Source: Tritonibacter scottomollicae (lineage in GTDB: Bacteria; Pseudomonadota; Alphaproteobacteria; Rhodobacterales; Rhodobacteraceae). From it: 64,000 nucleotides of DNA. Every line of letters starts with the position of its first letter. Positions within the stretch are counted from its first letter, which is position 1. The stretch lies in NCBI RefSeq assembly GCF_003003215.1, contig NZ_PVUF01000007.1:62001-126000 (forward strand), given 5' to 3'. A program made the position numbers and the translations under genes. The notes below the pieces were generated by a model. That model saw only the letters and a list, made by a program, of their open reading frames with translations, ran no database searches and was not told the origin of the DNA. Positions 56,871 through 64,000 of this stretch are shown in pieces.

Positions 56871-57488
56871 TCAGTCGTCAGGATCGATCAGACCGAGTCC
56901 CCTCAGGTACACACCAATTCCTGTTTCCAGCAGGTCTTCGGGTGCATAGGGGGAGGCGGTGCCGGGCGCGTTTCGTGCGAACAGTTCAACCACGCCGTGG
57001 CTCATCGCCATGATATGGGCTGAGAACATAGACGCGGGCGGGCGTTTTTCCGCCGGAATATGTTGGCTCAGCTCTGCCGCAGCGCGTTCCAGAACCCCGC
57101 GCGCGCGGTTGGCGGCATCGGCCAATTCCGGGGTGCGATTTGCAGAAATACCGCTTTCAAACATCGCGATGTAATGGCCGGGATGTTTGCGCGCAAAAGC
57201 CAGGTAGGCGCGCCCTGTCGCCTCAAACGCGGCGAGGGCGGAAGGCTGATACTTGTCATAGGCGTGTTGCATCAGGTCGGCGAACATCAGAAAGCCCTGC
57301 CGCGCGGCCTCGGCGATCAGATCCTCGCGCCCCTCAAAGTGGCGATAGACGGCTGCGGGTGTGACGCCCGCCTGCTTGGCCGCCTCGGACAGTGTAAAAC
57401 CGGTCGGCCCCTTGATTTCGATCAGGCGCAGGGCAGCCTCGACCAGCGCCTGACGTAAATTGCCGTGATGATAGCCGCGTTTAGGCAT
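56871..57488 (-). CDS. TetR family transcriptional regulator
   Basis: 205 residues. The HTH is at the N-terminus: [23 protein letters not shown], then [32 protein letters not shown]. The ligand domain is helical. The ATG at 57488 overlaps the end of ppk2 by eight bases and has the full HTH, so I prefer it to a longer frame. Probably controls ppk2 or nearby genes (inference). Confidence 0.87.
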   Translation of the reverse strand: MPKRGYHHGNLRQALVEAALRLIEIKGPTGFTLSEAAKQAGVTPAAVYRHFEGREDLIAEAARQGFLMFADLMQHAYDKYQPSALAAFEATGRAYLAFARKHPGHYIAMFESGISANRTPELADAANRARGVLERAAAELSQHIPAEKRPPASMFSAHIMAMSHGVVELFARNAPGTASPYAPEDLLETGIGVYLRGLGLIDPDD

Positions 57489-58350
57489 CCCAAATGTCCG
57501 GGCCGCCACAAATCTGGGTGTCGGGGTCGCCGAGGGCCTCAAGATCCTTGTTGTCATAGTCAATCGCCAGCAGAACGTGGCGTATGGCTTCCAGCCGGGC
57601 ACGTTTCTTGTCGTCCGAGCGCACGATGGTCCAAGGCGCATGAGCACTCTGGCTGCGGTACAGAGTTTCGCGAATTGCCTTGGAGTAGGCGTCCCAGCGC
57701 TTCAGCCCTTCGACGTCGATCCAGCTGAGTTTCCATTGTTTCAGCGGGTCGTGTTCGCGGGCCAGAAAACGGCGCAGCTGTTCGGCGCGCCCGACATTCA
57801 GCCAGAGCTTGATGAGGTGAATGCCTTCATCCACCAGCATTTTCTCAAATTCTGTGACTTGAGTGAAGAAATGCTCCCGCTCCGCATCGCTGCAGAAATC
57901 GAACACTTTCTCGACAACGCCGCGATTGTACCAGCTGCGGTCGAAAAAGACGATCTCGCCGCCTGCGGGCAGCTGGGTGATGTAGCGCTGGAAGTACCAT
58001 TGCGTCGCTTCGGTTTCTGTCGGTTTGGACAGCGCCACGACACGGGCCCCCCGCGGGTTGAGGTTCTCGCGGAAGCGTTTGATCGTGCCGCCCTTGCCGG
58101 CGGCGTCACGACCTTCGAATACGATGGCAATGCGTTGGCCTGAGGATTTGACCCAGGCTTGCAGCTTCACCAGCTCGATTTGCAGGGCTTCGTAAGTATC
58201 TTTGTAGTCCTGCTTGGCGATCTCTTCATCGTAGGGGTATGTCGGGTTCAGGATGTCATCCTTATGGCCGGTCTTGATGGCCTTGCGGATGTCCTTGGGT
58301 GCGTCGTTTTCGAAGTACTGGCTGATCGCCCCGTCAAACGGCAAAGTCAT
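57481..58350 (-). CDS. ppk2: polyphosphate kinase 2
   Basis: 289 residues of the PPK2 family, which interconvert nucleotides and polyphosphate. Walker A is [18 protein letters not shown], Walker B is [19 protein letters not shown], and the lid block reads [20 protein letters not shown] class I, single-domain protein. Followed by and overlapping tetR. Confidence 0.93.
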   Translation of the reverse strand: MTLPFDGAISQYFENDAPKDIRKAIKTGHKDDILNPTYPYDEEIAKQDYKDTYEALQIELVKLQAWVKSSGQRIAIVFEGRDAAGKGGTIKRFRENLNPRGARVVALSKPTETEATQWYFQRYITQLPAGGEIVFFDRSWYNRGVVEKVFDFCSDAEREHFFTQVTEFEKMLVDEGIHLIKLWLNVGRAEQLRRFLAREHDPLKQWKLSWIDVEGLKRWDAYSKAIRETLYRSQSAHAPWTIVRSDDKKRARLEAIRHVLLAIDYDNKDLEALGDPDTQICGGPDIWDA

Positions 58351-58410
58351 GTCGCATCCGTCCTTTCTCGCCCACAGTGTCTGAAGCGATACTCTTCAAT
58401 GTTAACGCGC

Positions 58411-59376
58411 TTAACGCAAGTTTGCCCGCGTCGCCGCGCGGTGCACCGCGTCAACAACGGATTGCGTATGGGTCTGGTGCGGCATGTGTCCAACCCCATC
58501 CAGAGGGGTGAGGCGCGCGGTTGAGGTATCTGCCACAAGCCGTTCTGCGTGAATAGAAATCCCCACAGTTGTATCAGCCGTGCCATGCACGATCTCGATC
58601 GGCATCGCCAGATCGGGGTAGAGCGGCGCCATGGTTTCGATCTCGGATAGCAGATTGGCGCGTTGCTTGGCATTGGCCCGCAAGGAGGAGCGGCGCAGGC
58701 TCATTTCCAGCCCGAAGTGCTCGGCAAAGCCTTCGGGGACCTCTTGTGGGGCAAAGACCTCTGCCAGCGAATTGCGCACATAGCTCTTTGGCACAAAGGC
58801 CGCCAGCAGCGGCACGACCAATGCGCTGCCAAGTCGCGACGAGGTCACTTTGTAGAACGGCGAAAGGTCTGAGTCCCACGGGTGAGAGACACCGGAAACA
58901 TTGATCACCGCAGCCGTTTCGTCGGGGAATTGTGTCGCCCAGGCCAGCGCGACTGCGCCGCCGTAGCTCTGACCAAGCACCAGCGGCCGGGTCACCCCAA
59001 GCTGGGCACTTGCCTCCTTCAAGACGCGCGCCTGTGTCTGGATGCTTGTGCCGCGTGCTGACACCGGATCGGAGTACCCCAGACCGGGGCGGTCGAAGAT
59101 CAGGATGTGGTAGGCATCCTCAAGCGCCGGGGACAGGCGAAACGTCATGTCGCGGGTGCTGCCATTGGACCCATGGATCAGCACAAGATCCGGCGCGCTG
59201 CCGCGAGCTTGGCCGCGTTCAACCACATGGACCTTATGTCCATCAACGTCGAGAAACTGCCCTTGCGGCGGATGCGCCGCCATGGCGTTTTCCTCCCGCG
59301 TTGTGACGCGGGAGGACAGCATCGCGCAACCGGCCCCGAGGCCAAGCGCCAGCAGTAGAAGAGCGAGAGGAGCCAT
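58411..59376 (-). CDS. alpha/beta hydrolase lipoprotein
   Basis: 321 residues. The N-terminus is a lipoprotein signal (LALLLLALGLGAGC), so the mature protein is likely anchored by Cys. The hydrolase fold has the oxyanion HGSNGSTRD, nucleophile Ser in LGQSYGGAVAL, Asp in HGTADTTVG and His in DGVGHMPHQ. An upstream in-frame GTG (59382) is also possible. Begins ten bases after metA, so perhaps cotranscribed; substrate unknown. Confidence 0.82.
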   Translation of the reverse strand: MAPLALLLLALGLGAGCAMLSSRVTTREENAMAAHPPQGQFLDVDGHKVHVVERGQARGSAPDLVLIHGSNGSTRDMTFRLSPALEDAYHILIFDRPGLGYSDPVSARGTSIQTQARVLKEASAQLGVTRPLVLGQSYGGAVALAWATQFPDETAAVINVSGVSHPWDSDLSPFYKVTSSRLGSALVVPLLAAFVPKSYVRNSLAEVFAPQEVPEGFAEHFGLEMSLRRSSLRANAKQRANLLSEIETMAPLYPDLAMPIEIVHGTADTTVGISIHAERLVADTSTARLTPLDGVGHMPHQTHTQSVVDAVHRAATRANLR

Positions 59377-59385
59377 GCGCACCGA

Positions 59386-60324
59386 TCAGGCCCGCAGGTC
59401 GGTTGTTTCCAGACCGATGCGTTCCACGTCGAAAGGCGTGGTCTGGTAAAGCTCCGACACCCAGTTGCTATAGAGCAGTTGCGCATGGCTGCGCCAACGG
59501 TTCAGCGGTTTGCGGCTTGGGTCGTCATCGGGATAGTAGTTTAACGGAACATTGATCGCGGTTCCGCTTTCCACGTCGCGATCATATTCCTGCTTCAGCG
59601 TGTCACTGTCGTATTCAAAATGGTTGAAGATGTAGAGGGCGCGGTGGTCCTTATCCTCGATCAGGCAGGGGCCGACATCGTCGCTGCCAAGAAGCGTCGT
59701 CAGCCGCGGCGCTGCGTCGATTTCCGCCTGGCTCATTTCGGTCCAGCGCGACACCGGGATCACGAAGTCATCCGAAAACCCGCGCAGATAAGGCGAGGTC
59801 GGTTGCAGGTTCTGGTGCCGGAAGCAGCCAAAGGCCTTCTTCTCCAGCATGTGTTTTTGCACGCCGTGGAAATAGTTGATCATCGCCATGCCGCCCCAGC
59901 ACACCCCAAACGTGGAATGCACATTGGTTTGCGTCCAGTCAAAGACCTCGCAGAGTTCTTGCCAGTAGGTGACATCCTCAAAAGGCAGATGCTCGATCGG
60001 AGCGCCGGTGATGATCAGCCCGTCGAACTTTTGATCCTTCACCTCCTGAAAGGGGCGATAGAATTCCTCCATATGCGCGGCGGCGGTGTTCTTGGTCTGA
60101 TGCTCTGTCATGCGGATCAGCGACAGCTCGATCTGCAGCGGCGTTGCGGCGATCAGACGGGCAAACTGGTTTTCCGTCTGGATTTTCTTCGGCATCAGGT
60201 TCAGGAGCCCGATCTTGATCGGGCGGATGTCCTGACGGGCCGCGTGATCCGGCGACATGACCATGACGCCCTCGTCCGAAAGGACGGAGTAGGCGGGCAG
60301 GTCAGCGGGGATCTTGATAGGCAT
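59386..60324 (-). CDS. metA: homoserine O-acetyl/succinyltransferase MetA
   Basis: Activates homoserine for methionine synthesis. 312 residues. The catalytic Cys142 lies in [10 protein letters not shown], with His and Glu downstream in [15 protein letters not shown]. Residue 111 is Glu ([14 protein letters not shown]), the residue linked to acetyl-CoA use in MetA enzymes; E. coli, which uses succinyl-CoA, has Gly there. Followed ten bases later by the lipoprotein hydrolase gene. No riboswitch is evident in the short 5' gap. Confidence 0.92.
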   Translation of the reverse strand: MPIKIPADLPAYSVLSDEGVMVMSPDHAARQDIRPIKIGLLNLMPKKIQTENQFARLIAATPLQIELSLIRMTEHQTKNTAAAHMEEFYRPFQEVKDQKFDGLIITGAPIEHLPFEDVTYWQELCEVFDWTQTNVHSTFGVCWGGMAMINYFHGVQKHMLEKKAFGCFRHQNLQPTSPYLRGFSDDFVIPVSRWTEMSQAEIDAAPRLTTLLGSDDVGPCLIEDKDHRALYIFNHFEYDSDTLKQEYDRDVESGTAINVPLNYYPDDDPSRKPLNRWRSHAQLLYSNWVSELYQTTPFDVERIGLETTDLRA

Positions 60325-60384
60325 GTCAGGTCCTTTGGAGAATGTGCCGAAGAGGCGGCAATGTGGAGTGTTTAGGTAAGTCTG

Positions 60385-61248
60385 TTACGTTCGAGCCTCA
60401 AGAGCAGATGAAATCAACTCCTCGAAATCGGAATTTGATTCCACTTGAGAAATCTGATCGGCAGTGACGGTCACGCCCCAGTTCTCCGCCATGGCTTCGT
60501 AGCGCGGCTGGCGATGGGCGAGTGCCTGCGCATAGGTCCAGCGCAGGAAGGCATGTGGATCAACATCAACGTCGGAGAGATTGTTTTCGCTCAGATATTC
60601 CTCCCAAACGCGGGTCAGGAACGCGGGTTGATAGGCCATCGGTTTTGGAGCTCGGTCAAAGCGGCGGATCAGTTCTTGCGTATGGGCGTCGGTGCCCTTG
60701 ATCCAGACTAGGAGCGTGTGCTCGCTCAGGTTCTTGAGCAACGGATCGTCCGGATCATTGGCATCGACCCATTCGCAGATCGAGCCACCGGAATCGCAGA
60801 TGAAATGCGGATACCCATAGATCCGTTCGGATCGGTTGATGAAGTAGCCCGTGTCCAGCAGCGCATCAATCTCAGCCCGGCGGAATTGGTCCTGGCGGGT
60901 GTGATACTCGGCAATGGGCAGCCCGCCCTTTGTCGGATCGCCCGGAACACCGAGATAGGCGGTGACCGCGCTCAGGTTCTCGAATGTGATGTTGGAGGAG
61001 ATATCGATGGAATCCGTCAGCAGAAGATCCCGCAGGAAAGGCACCTTCATCGCCTCGGCCTTGGCATTGTCGGCTATGTATTCACCCATGTAGCGGGTGC
61101 CGATGCGATAGTCGGCGGAATAGTGAAACCATTGGCCGGACCCGCGCAGCACATTGCTGACATAGGTCTTCCCGAGGCCGGACATGCCAAAGAAGAGAAC
61201 CCGTTTGGATGGCGCATCGCGCCAAGCCTGTGCTGAGGAGTAAAGCAT
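60385..61248 (-). CDS. P-loop ATPase, hypothetical
   Basis: 287 residues with a clear Walker A loop, RVLFFGMSGLGKTYVSNVL. Downstream is a cluster of aromatic and charged residues (SADYRIGTRYMGEYIADNAK) and FICDSGGSICEWVD. I do not recognise a wider family; cytosolic, no membrane helix. It lies upstream of metA on the same strand with 60 bases between. It could be a kinase or nucleotide-binding regulator, but nothing in the sequence says which. Confidence 0.72.
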   Translation of the reverse strand: MLYSSAQAWRDAPSKRVLFFGMSGLGKTYVSNVLRGSGQWFHYSADYRIGTRYMGEYIADNAKAEAMKVPFLRDLLLTDSIDISSNITFENLSAVTAYLGVPGDPTKGGLPIAEYHTRQDQFRRAEIDALLDTGYFINRSERIYGYPHFICDSGGSICEWVDANDPDDPLLKNLSEHTLLVWIKGTDAHTQELIRRFDRAPKPMAYQPAFLTRVWEEYLSENNLSDVDVDPHAFLRWTYAQALAHRQPRYEAMAENWGVTVTADQISQVESNSDFEELISSALEART

Positions 61249-61370
61249 GAAACTGCTGCCTTTTTCGCGGTCTGTGGAGCCTTGCTAGACAGGCCTGAGC
61301 GAGAGGTCAATTGCGCTTGGTGTGATGGAGCTATGCGTGGCGTCCGATGGACACGACACTTCACATGCAA

Positions 61371-61396
61371 AAGCCCCGCCACATTGGGCGGGGCTT
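61371..61396 (-). terminator. FadL-type gene terminator
   Basis: AAGCCCCGCC / GGCGGGGCTT perfect stem with a six-base loop; on the minus strand it is followed by TTTT. Between the leftward porin gene and the ATPase gene. Confidence 0.9.
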
Positions 61397-61421
61397 GGTT
61401 TTACAGTCCAATCCTAACCGA

Positions 61422-62525
61422 TCAGAAGTAGAAGCCGACCTTCACACCGAGGCTCAGAGCTTCGTTGTCATTGAAGTTGGTCACCGGATTTCCACCAGGT
61501 GATGCAATCGCGTCACCGAGTTTGGTGTAGCGCAGACCGGCTGCGATTTTCATCTTTTCGGTCTTATACTGCACGCCGAGACGGATCGCTTCCATGCCTT
61601 GCGTCGGGGCCAGCGGCGACACCAGATTGTCGCCATCCGCATCCTCGTAGATATAGGCAAGCGATGCGGACCAATTGTCATTGAAGCGGCGGCCCACACC
61701 GACGGTATAGGTGAAGGAGTCGTCCAGATCGATCAGATCACGCCCCAGAACCGTCGGCATCAGGTCGGTGACGCTGTGCTCTGCCCAGCGGACGTTCGCA
61801 AATGCGACGGTGTCCTTGGCGACGCCGGTCTGGAAATCGAGGTTCACCGACTGTGGAGTCTTGGTCTCTGTCGAGGTTGCGACTGTCGGGCTGTAGCTTT
61901 CGTTGGTTTCGAAATCATGGGTGATCTCGGAGTTGTAGGTCAATGCGGCGCGCAGGGCGATTTCCGGGATCTCATAAGCGACACCTGCGACCCAGCCGAA
62001 CGCGCCATCGCGGTTGACCTTCACGTTGTAGGTTCCGCCCGGGAGCGCGCCGTAGGCTGCACCGGCAAGATTGATCTCGCCGTCAATCTCTTGATAGCGC
62101 AGACCGCCATGAACGCTGAAGCGATCATTCAACTTGTAGCGCAGCAGTGCGGTGATCGCGTTGGAATCTGCCCGCGCCATGGTGCCACCCAGAAGGGCTG
62201 ATCCACCGACGGGGTAGTTGACGTCCACACCCCAAGGTTGATCGTAGATGATTGCCAGAGACAGCTCATCTGTGATGTCAGTCTTGTAGGCGCCGCCGAA
62301 CATGTTGAAGCTTTCGCCAACGTCACCGGTCGCCGAACCCAGCGGGTTCAGTGAGGTGCGGTCGTTGCCGGAGACATCCGCAGACGTCGTGGCAAAGGAA
62401 AACTCTGCGTAGTTGCCTTCCTCGAAGATGACGCCGATGGGCTGGCCGGTGCGGTCAAGACCACTTGCCATCGCCGTTGATGCCAACAGCGTCGTTGCAA
62501 CGGATGCCGCGATGTAATGTTTCAT
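61422..62525 (-). CDS. FadL/OmpP1 family outer-membrane transport protein
   Basis: 367 residues with a signal peptide (to about residue 20, ending AMAS). The mature part is a beta barrel of alternating polar and aromatic stretches ending in LGVKVGFYF, with a terminal Phe. Members import long-chain fatty acids or other hydrophobic compounds across the outer membrane. Control appears to be by the palindrome at 62549, which overlaps the -10. Confidence 0.85.
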   Translation of the reverse strand: MKHYIAASVATTLLASTAMASGLDRTGQPIGVIFEEGNYAEFSFATTSADVSGNDRTSLNPLGSATGDVGESFNMFGGAYKTDITDELSLAIIYDQPWGVDVNYPVGGSALLGGTMARADSNAITALLRYKLNDRFSVHGGLRYQEIDGEINLAGAAYGALPGGTYNVKVNRDGAFGWVAGVAYEIPEIALRAALTYNSEITHDFETNESYSPTVATSTETKTPQSVNLDFQTGVAKDTVAFANVRWAEHSVTDLMPTVLGRDLIDLDDSFTYTVGVGRRFNDNWSASLAYIYEDADGDNLVSPLAPTQGMEAIRLGVQYKTEKMKIAAGLRYTKLGDAIASPGGNPVTNFNDNEALSLGVKVGFYF

Positions 62526-62548
62526 TAGTATCCTCCCTCAAGCGCATG

Positions 62549-62565
62549 GCGAAATTATATTTCGC
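62549..62565 (-). promoter_or_regulatory. promoter -10 inside a palindrome upstream of the FadL-type gene
   Basis: GCGAAAT-ATA-ATTTCGC on the minus strand is a perfect 7-bp inverted repeat around TATAAT, 24 bases before the start codon. A regulator bound here would block RNA polymerase. Confidence 0.55.
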
Positions 62566-62656
62566 TCAGCGGTCCTCATTCACCCTAAGGGGTTTGTGTC
62601 AGTTCAGGCAATGTTGACGGAGCGGCAGTTTGCGTCAGTGCCCCATGGCGTCCAAG

Positions 62657-63550
62657 CTACTGTTGCCGGGAGGATACAATATTGATGAAATTTCCGGCGA
62701 GAATAAGTGACGCACCCACAAACAGCCAGATCTCGACCGACTCGCCATAAATCAGCCAGCCCAGCAGCGCGATGAAGGGCAGGCGGGCGAAGTCGATCGG
62801 CACAACCAGAGCGGCAGGCGCAAGAGACAGCGCATTGGTGATGCAAAAATGCGCGCTCAGGCCCGCACAGCCGATGATCAGCAAAAAGGGCAGGCTCTGC
62901 GCATCGGGCAGGGTGATATCCATGTCCCAGCCTGCAAAGATCACGCCAAGAACCAATTGCATGACGGTGAGCCAGAACATGATCGACCAGATGCTCTCAG
63001 TGCGGGTCAGCCGTTTTGTCGCGATATTTGTCAGGGCGAAGAACACCGCAGACCCAGCGGCGCAGGCCAGACCGATATTAAAGGTCGAGGGGCTCGGGCG
63101 GGCTACGATCAGGATGCCGATGAACCCGAGGCAGACGGCGAGCCCGCGCATCCGCGTGAGCTTTTCGCCCAGCAAGAGCGGTGCAAGCAGGATCACCCAG
63201 ATCGGCGAGGTGAATTCAAGCGCAAAGACCTGCGCAAGTGGAATCACGGAGACCGCGTAGAACCAAAGGTTCTGGCCAGTGAAATGTGCCATATTCCGCA
63301 GGCCATGCTGCTTTAGCATTGTGGTACTGACCTGCGGCCAGCGTCGCAGCACCGTGATCATGGCGGATACCACCAGAACCCCGACAAAACTGCGGTACAT
63401 CATGATCTCGAAGGTATCCAGAGACAGGCTTGCCTCACGGCCCGCGATGGCCATGGCCGAAAAGGACAGGATGGCACCGCCCATCCAGAGGGCGGCGCGC
63501 AACAAGATGGCGTCGCGTGCCGTATTTGGTTCGGCGATACTGTCCCGCAT
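62657..63550 (-). CDS. DMT superfamily transporter (EamA)
   Basis: 297 residues with ten predicted membrane helices in two EamA repeats (AVFFALTNIATKRL opens the second). The first repeat includes SIRQVFALEFTSPIWVILLAPLLLGEKLT-like VFALEFTSPIWVILLAPLL. Such proteins export amino acids or other metabolites. Substrate unknown. No obvious partner gene. Confidence 0.85.
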   Translation of the reverse strand: MRDSIAEPNTARDAILLRAALWMGGAILSFSAMAIAGREASLSLDTFEIMMYRSFVGVLVVSAMITVLRRWPQVSTTMLKQHGLRNMAHFTGQNLWFYAVSVIPLAQVFALEFTSPIWVILLAPLLLGEKLTRMRGLAVCLGFIGILIVARPSPSTFNIGLACAAGSAVFFALTNIATKRLTRTESIWSIMFWLTVMQLVLGVIFAGWDMDITLPDAQSLPFLLIIGCAGLSAHFCITNALSLAPAALVVPIDFARLPFIALLGWLIYGESVEIWLFVGASLILAGNFINIVSSRQQ

Positions 63551-63611
63551 GATGCCCCCTGATTGCTGCGTGAAGCAGATGGGGGGTAAAAGCTGTCGGG
63601 GTCAAGCCCGA

Positions 63612-64000
63612 TCAGGCCGCAGCACGCCGTTCTGCCATGTCGAGAGAACCACGCAGCGCGATATACTGGCTCACCAGGCTTTCGGGGTCGAACTGAGAGG
63701 TACGGATCACGGTGTCGATCTTTTCCACCAGTTCATCCGAGGACGCGACAGAGTTTGCATTCGTTTTTGGGGGCAGGATCGGTGTGCGGTCTACACCCAG
63801 ATCCGTAAGCAGCTGCTTGGCGCCTGCGGGTTGTGTCACTTCCTCAAGCTGGGCATTCACAAAGCGGATGCGGTCCCCATAGCAGCGCTCGTAGTAGGTT
63901 TGCCGACACTCCATCTCCAGCGCATACCAGATCGCGGCGCCCAACTGGCCCATTTTTAGAAACGGCTCTGCATTGACGATGCGATTGGGGTAGTCCGGCG
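63612..64000 (-). CDS. C-terminal part of a hypothetical protein, possibly a sulfotransferase (partial)
   Basis: The frame is open to the right edge, so the gene starts outside the window. At least 128 residues are seen: YPNRIVNAEPFLKMGQLGAA, then ALEMECRQTYYERCYGDRIRF, then the C-terminus. The layout (aromatic and Arg-rich middle, helical end) fits some roseobacter sulfotransferases, but I see no PAPS motif in this part. Low confidence in function. Confidence 0.55.
   Translation of the reverse strand, partial: PDYPNRIVNAEPFLKMGQLGAAIWYALEMECRQTYYERCYGDRIRFVNAQLEEVTQPAGAKQLLTDLGVDRTPILPPKTNANSVASSDELVEKIDTVIRTSQFDPESLVSQYIALRGSLDMAERRAAA

Noticed and set aside
60325-60384. SAM riboswitch before metA
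   Set aside because: The gap is only 60 bases and I could not fit the SAM-II or other SAM riboswitch core.

Overview
The window looks like chromosomal DNA of a marine alphaproteobacterium of the Roseobacter group (Rhodobacteraceae, perhaps near Phaeobacter, Leisingera or Ruegeria). I base this on the roughly 60% G+C, the CtrA/SciP cell-cycle pair with CtrA-type boxes, a GTTC-N7-GTTC (alphaproteobacterial) SOS box, LpxI instead of LpxH in the lipid A pathway, a GcvT-type dimethylglycine/sarcosine dehydrogenase, and gene orders typical of that group. No database search was possible, so the genus is inference. No rRNA, tRNA or CRISPR array was found.

Layout. 1-4.7 kb is accessory-like: the end of a TRAP transporter permease, a decayed tyrosine recombinase, an inositol-phosphatase-family gene with a coupled small ORF, a stand-alone Hint-domain protein and a MobA-like nucleotidyltransferase. 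4.7-13.9 kb runs mostly leftward: a folate-linked demethylating dehydrogenase, a CorC/CNNM protein, xerD, and an exported protein coupled to a 49-residue membrane peptide. These are followed by rightward aroK-aroB and leftward ssb. 14.1-18.2 kb holds a lytic transglycosylase, a small membrane protein behind a CtrA box, a di-haem peroxidase and a TPR protein with a degenerate sulfotransferase domain. 18.2-25.9 kb is a peptide/opine-type ABC importer (binding protein, two permeases, fused double ATPase) headed by an AraC-type regulator.

26-39.4 kb is the core envelope block: miaA (divergent), then pyrH-frr-uppS-cdsA-dxr-rseP, a 42-residue membrane ORF, a strong terminator, a new promoter, and bamA-ompH-fabZ-lpxA-lpxI-lpxB. 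It joins ribosome recycling, isoprenoid and undecaprenyl synthesis, phospholipid precursors, outer-membrane protein assembly and lipid A synthesis. 39.4-46.9 kb has mnmA, sciP-ctrA, ligA and recG. It then has a short transcription unit with an SOS box, a 40-residue membrane ORF and a U-rich terminator. 46.9-52.9 kb carries an IscU/NifU-like scaffold, hisI, gluQRS, a gene remnant, trmFO, a thioesterase, speD-speE (spermidine synthesis) and a DUF1127 gene divergent from a MocR regulator.

54.5-64 kb carries rplM-rpsI, an A+T-rich methyltransferase that looks imported, tetR-ppk2, a lipoprotein hydrolase coupled to metA, a P-loop ATPase, a FadL-type porin whose -10 lies in a palindrome, a DMT exporter and the 3' end of a further gene. 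Most of the sequence is conserved core genome. The most distinctive observation is the SOS-box small membrane protein after recG, a possible counterpart of Caulobacter SidA-type division inhibitors. Others are three unlisted small membrane ORFs, the degenerate TPR-sulfotransferase and a MetA with the acetyltransferase-type Glu111.
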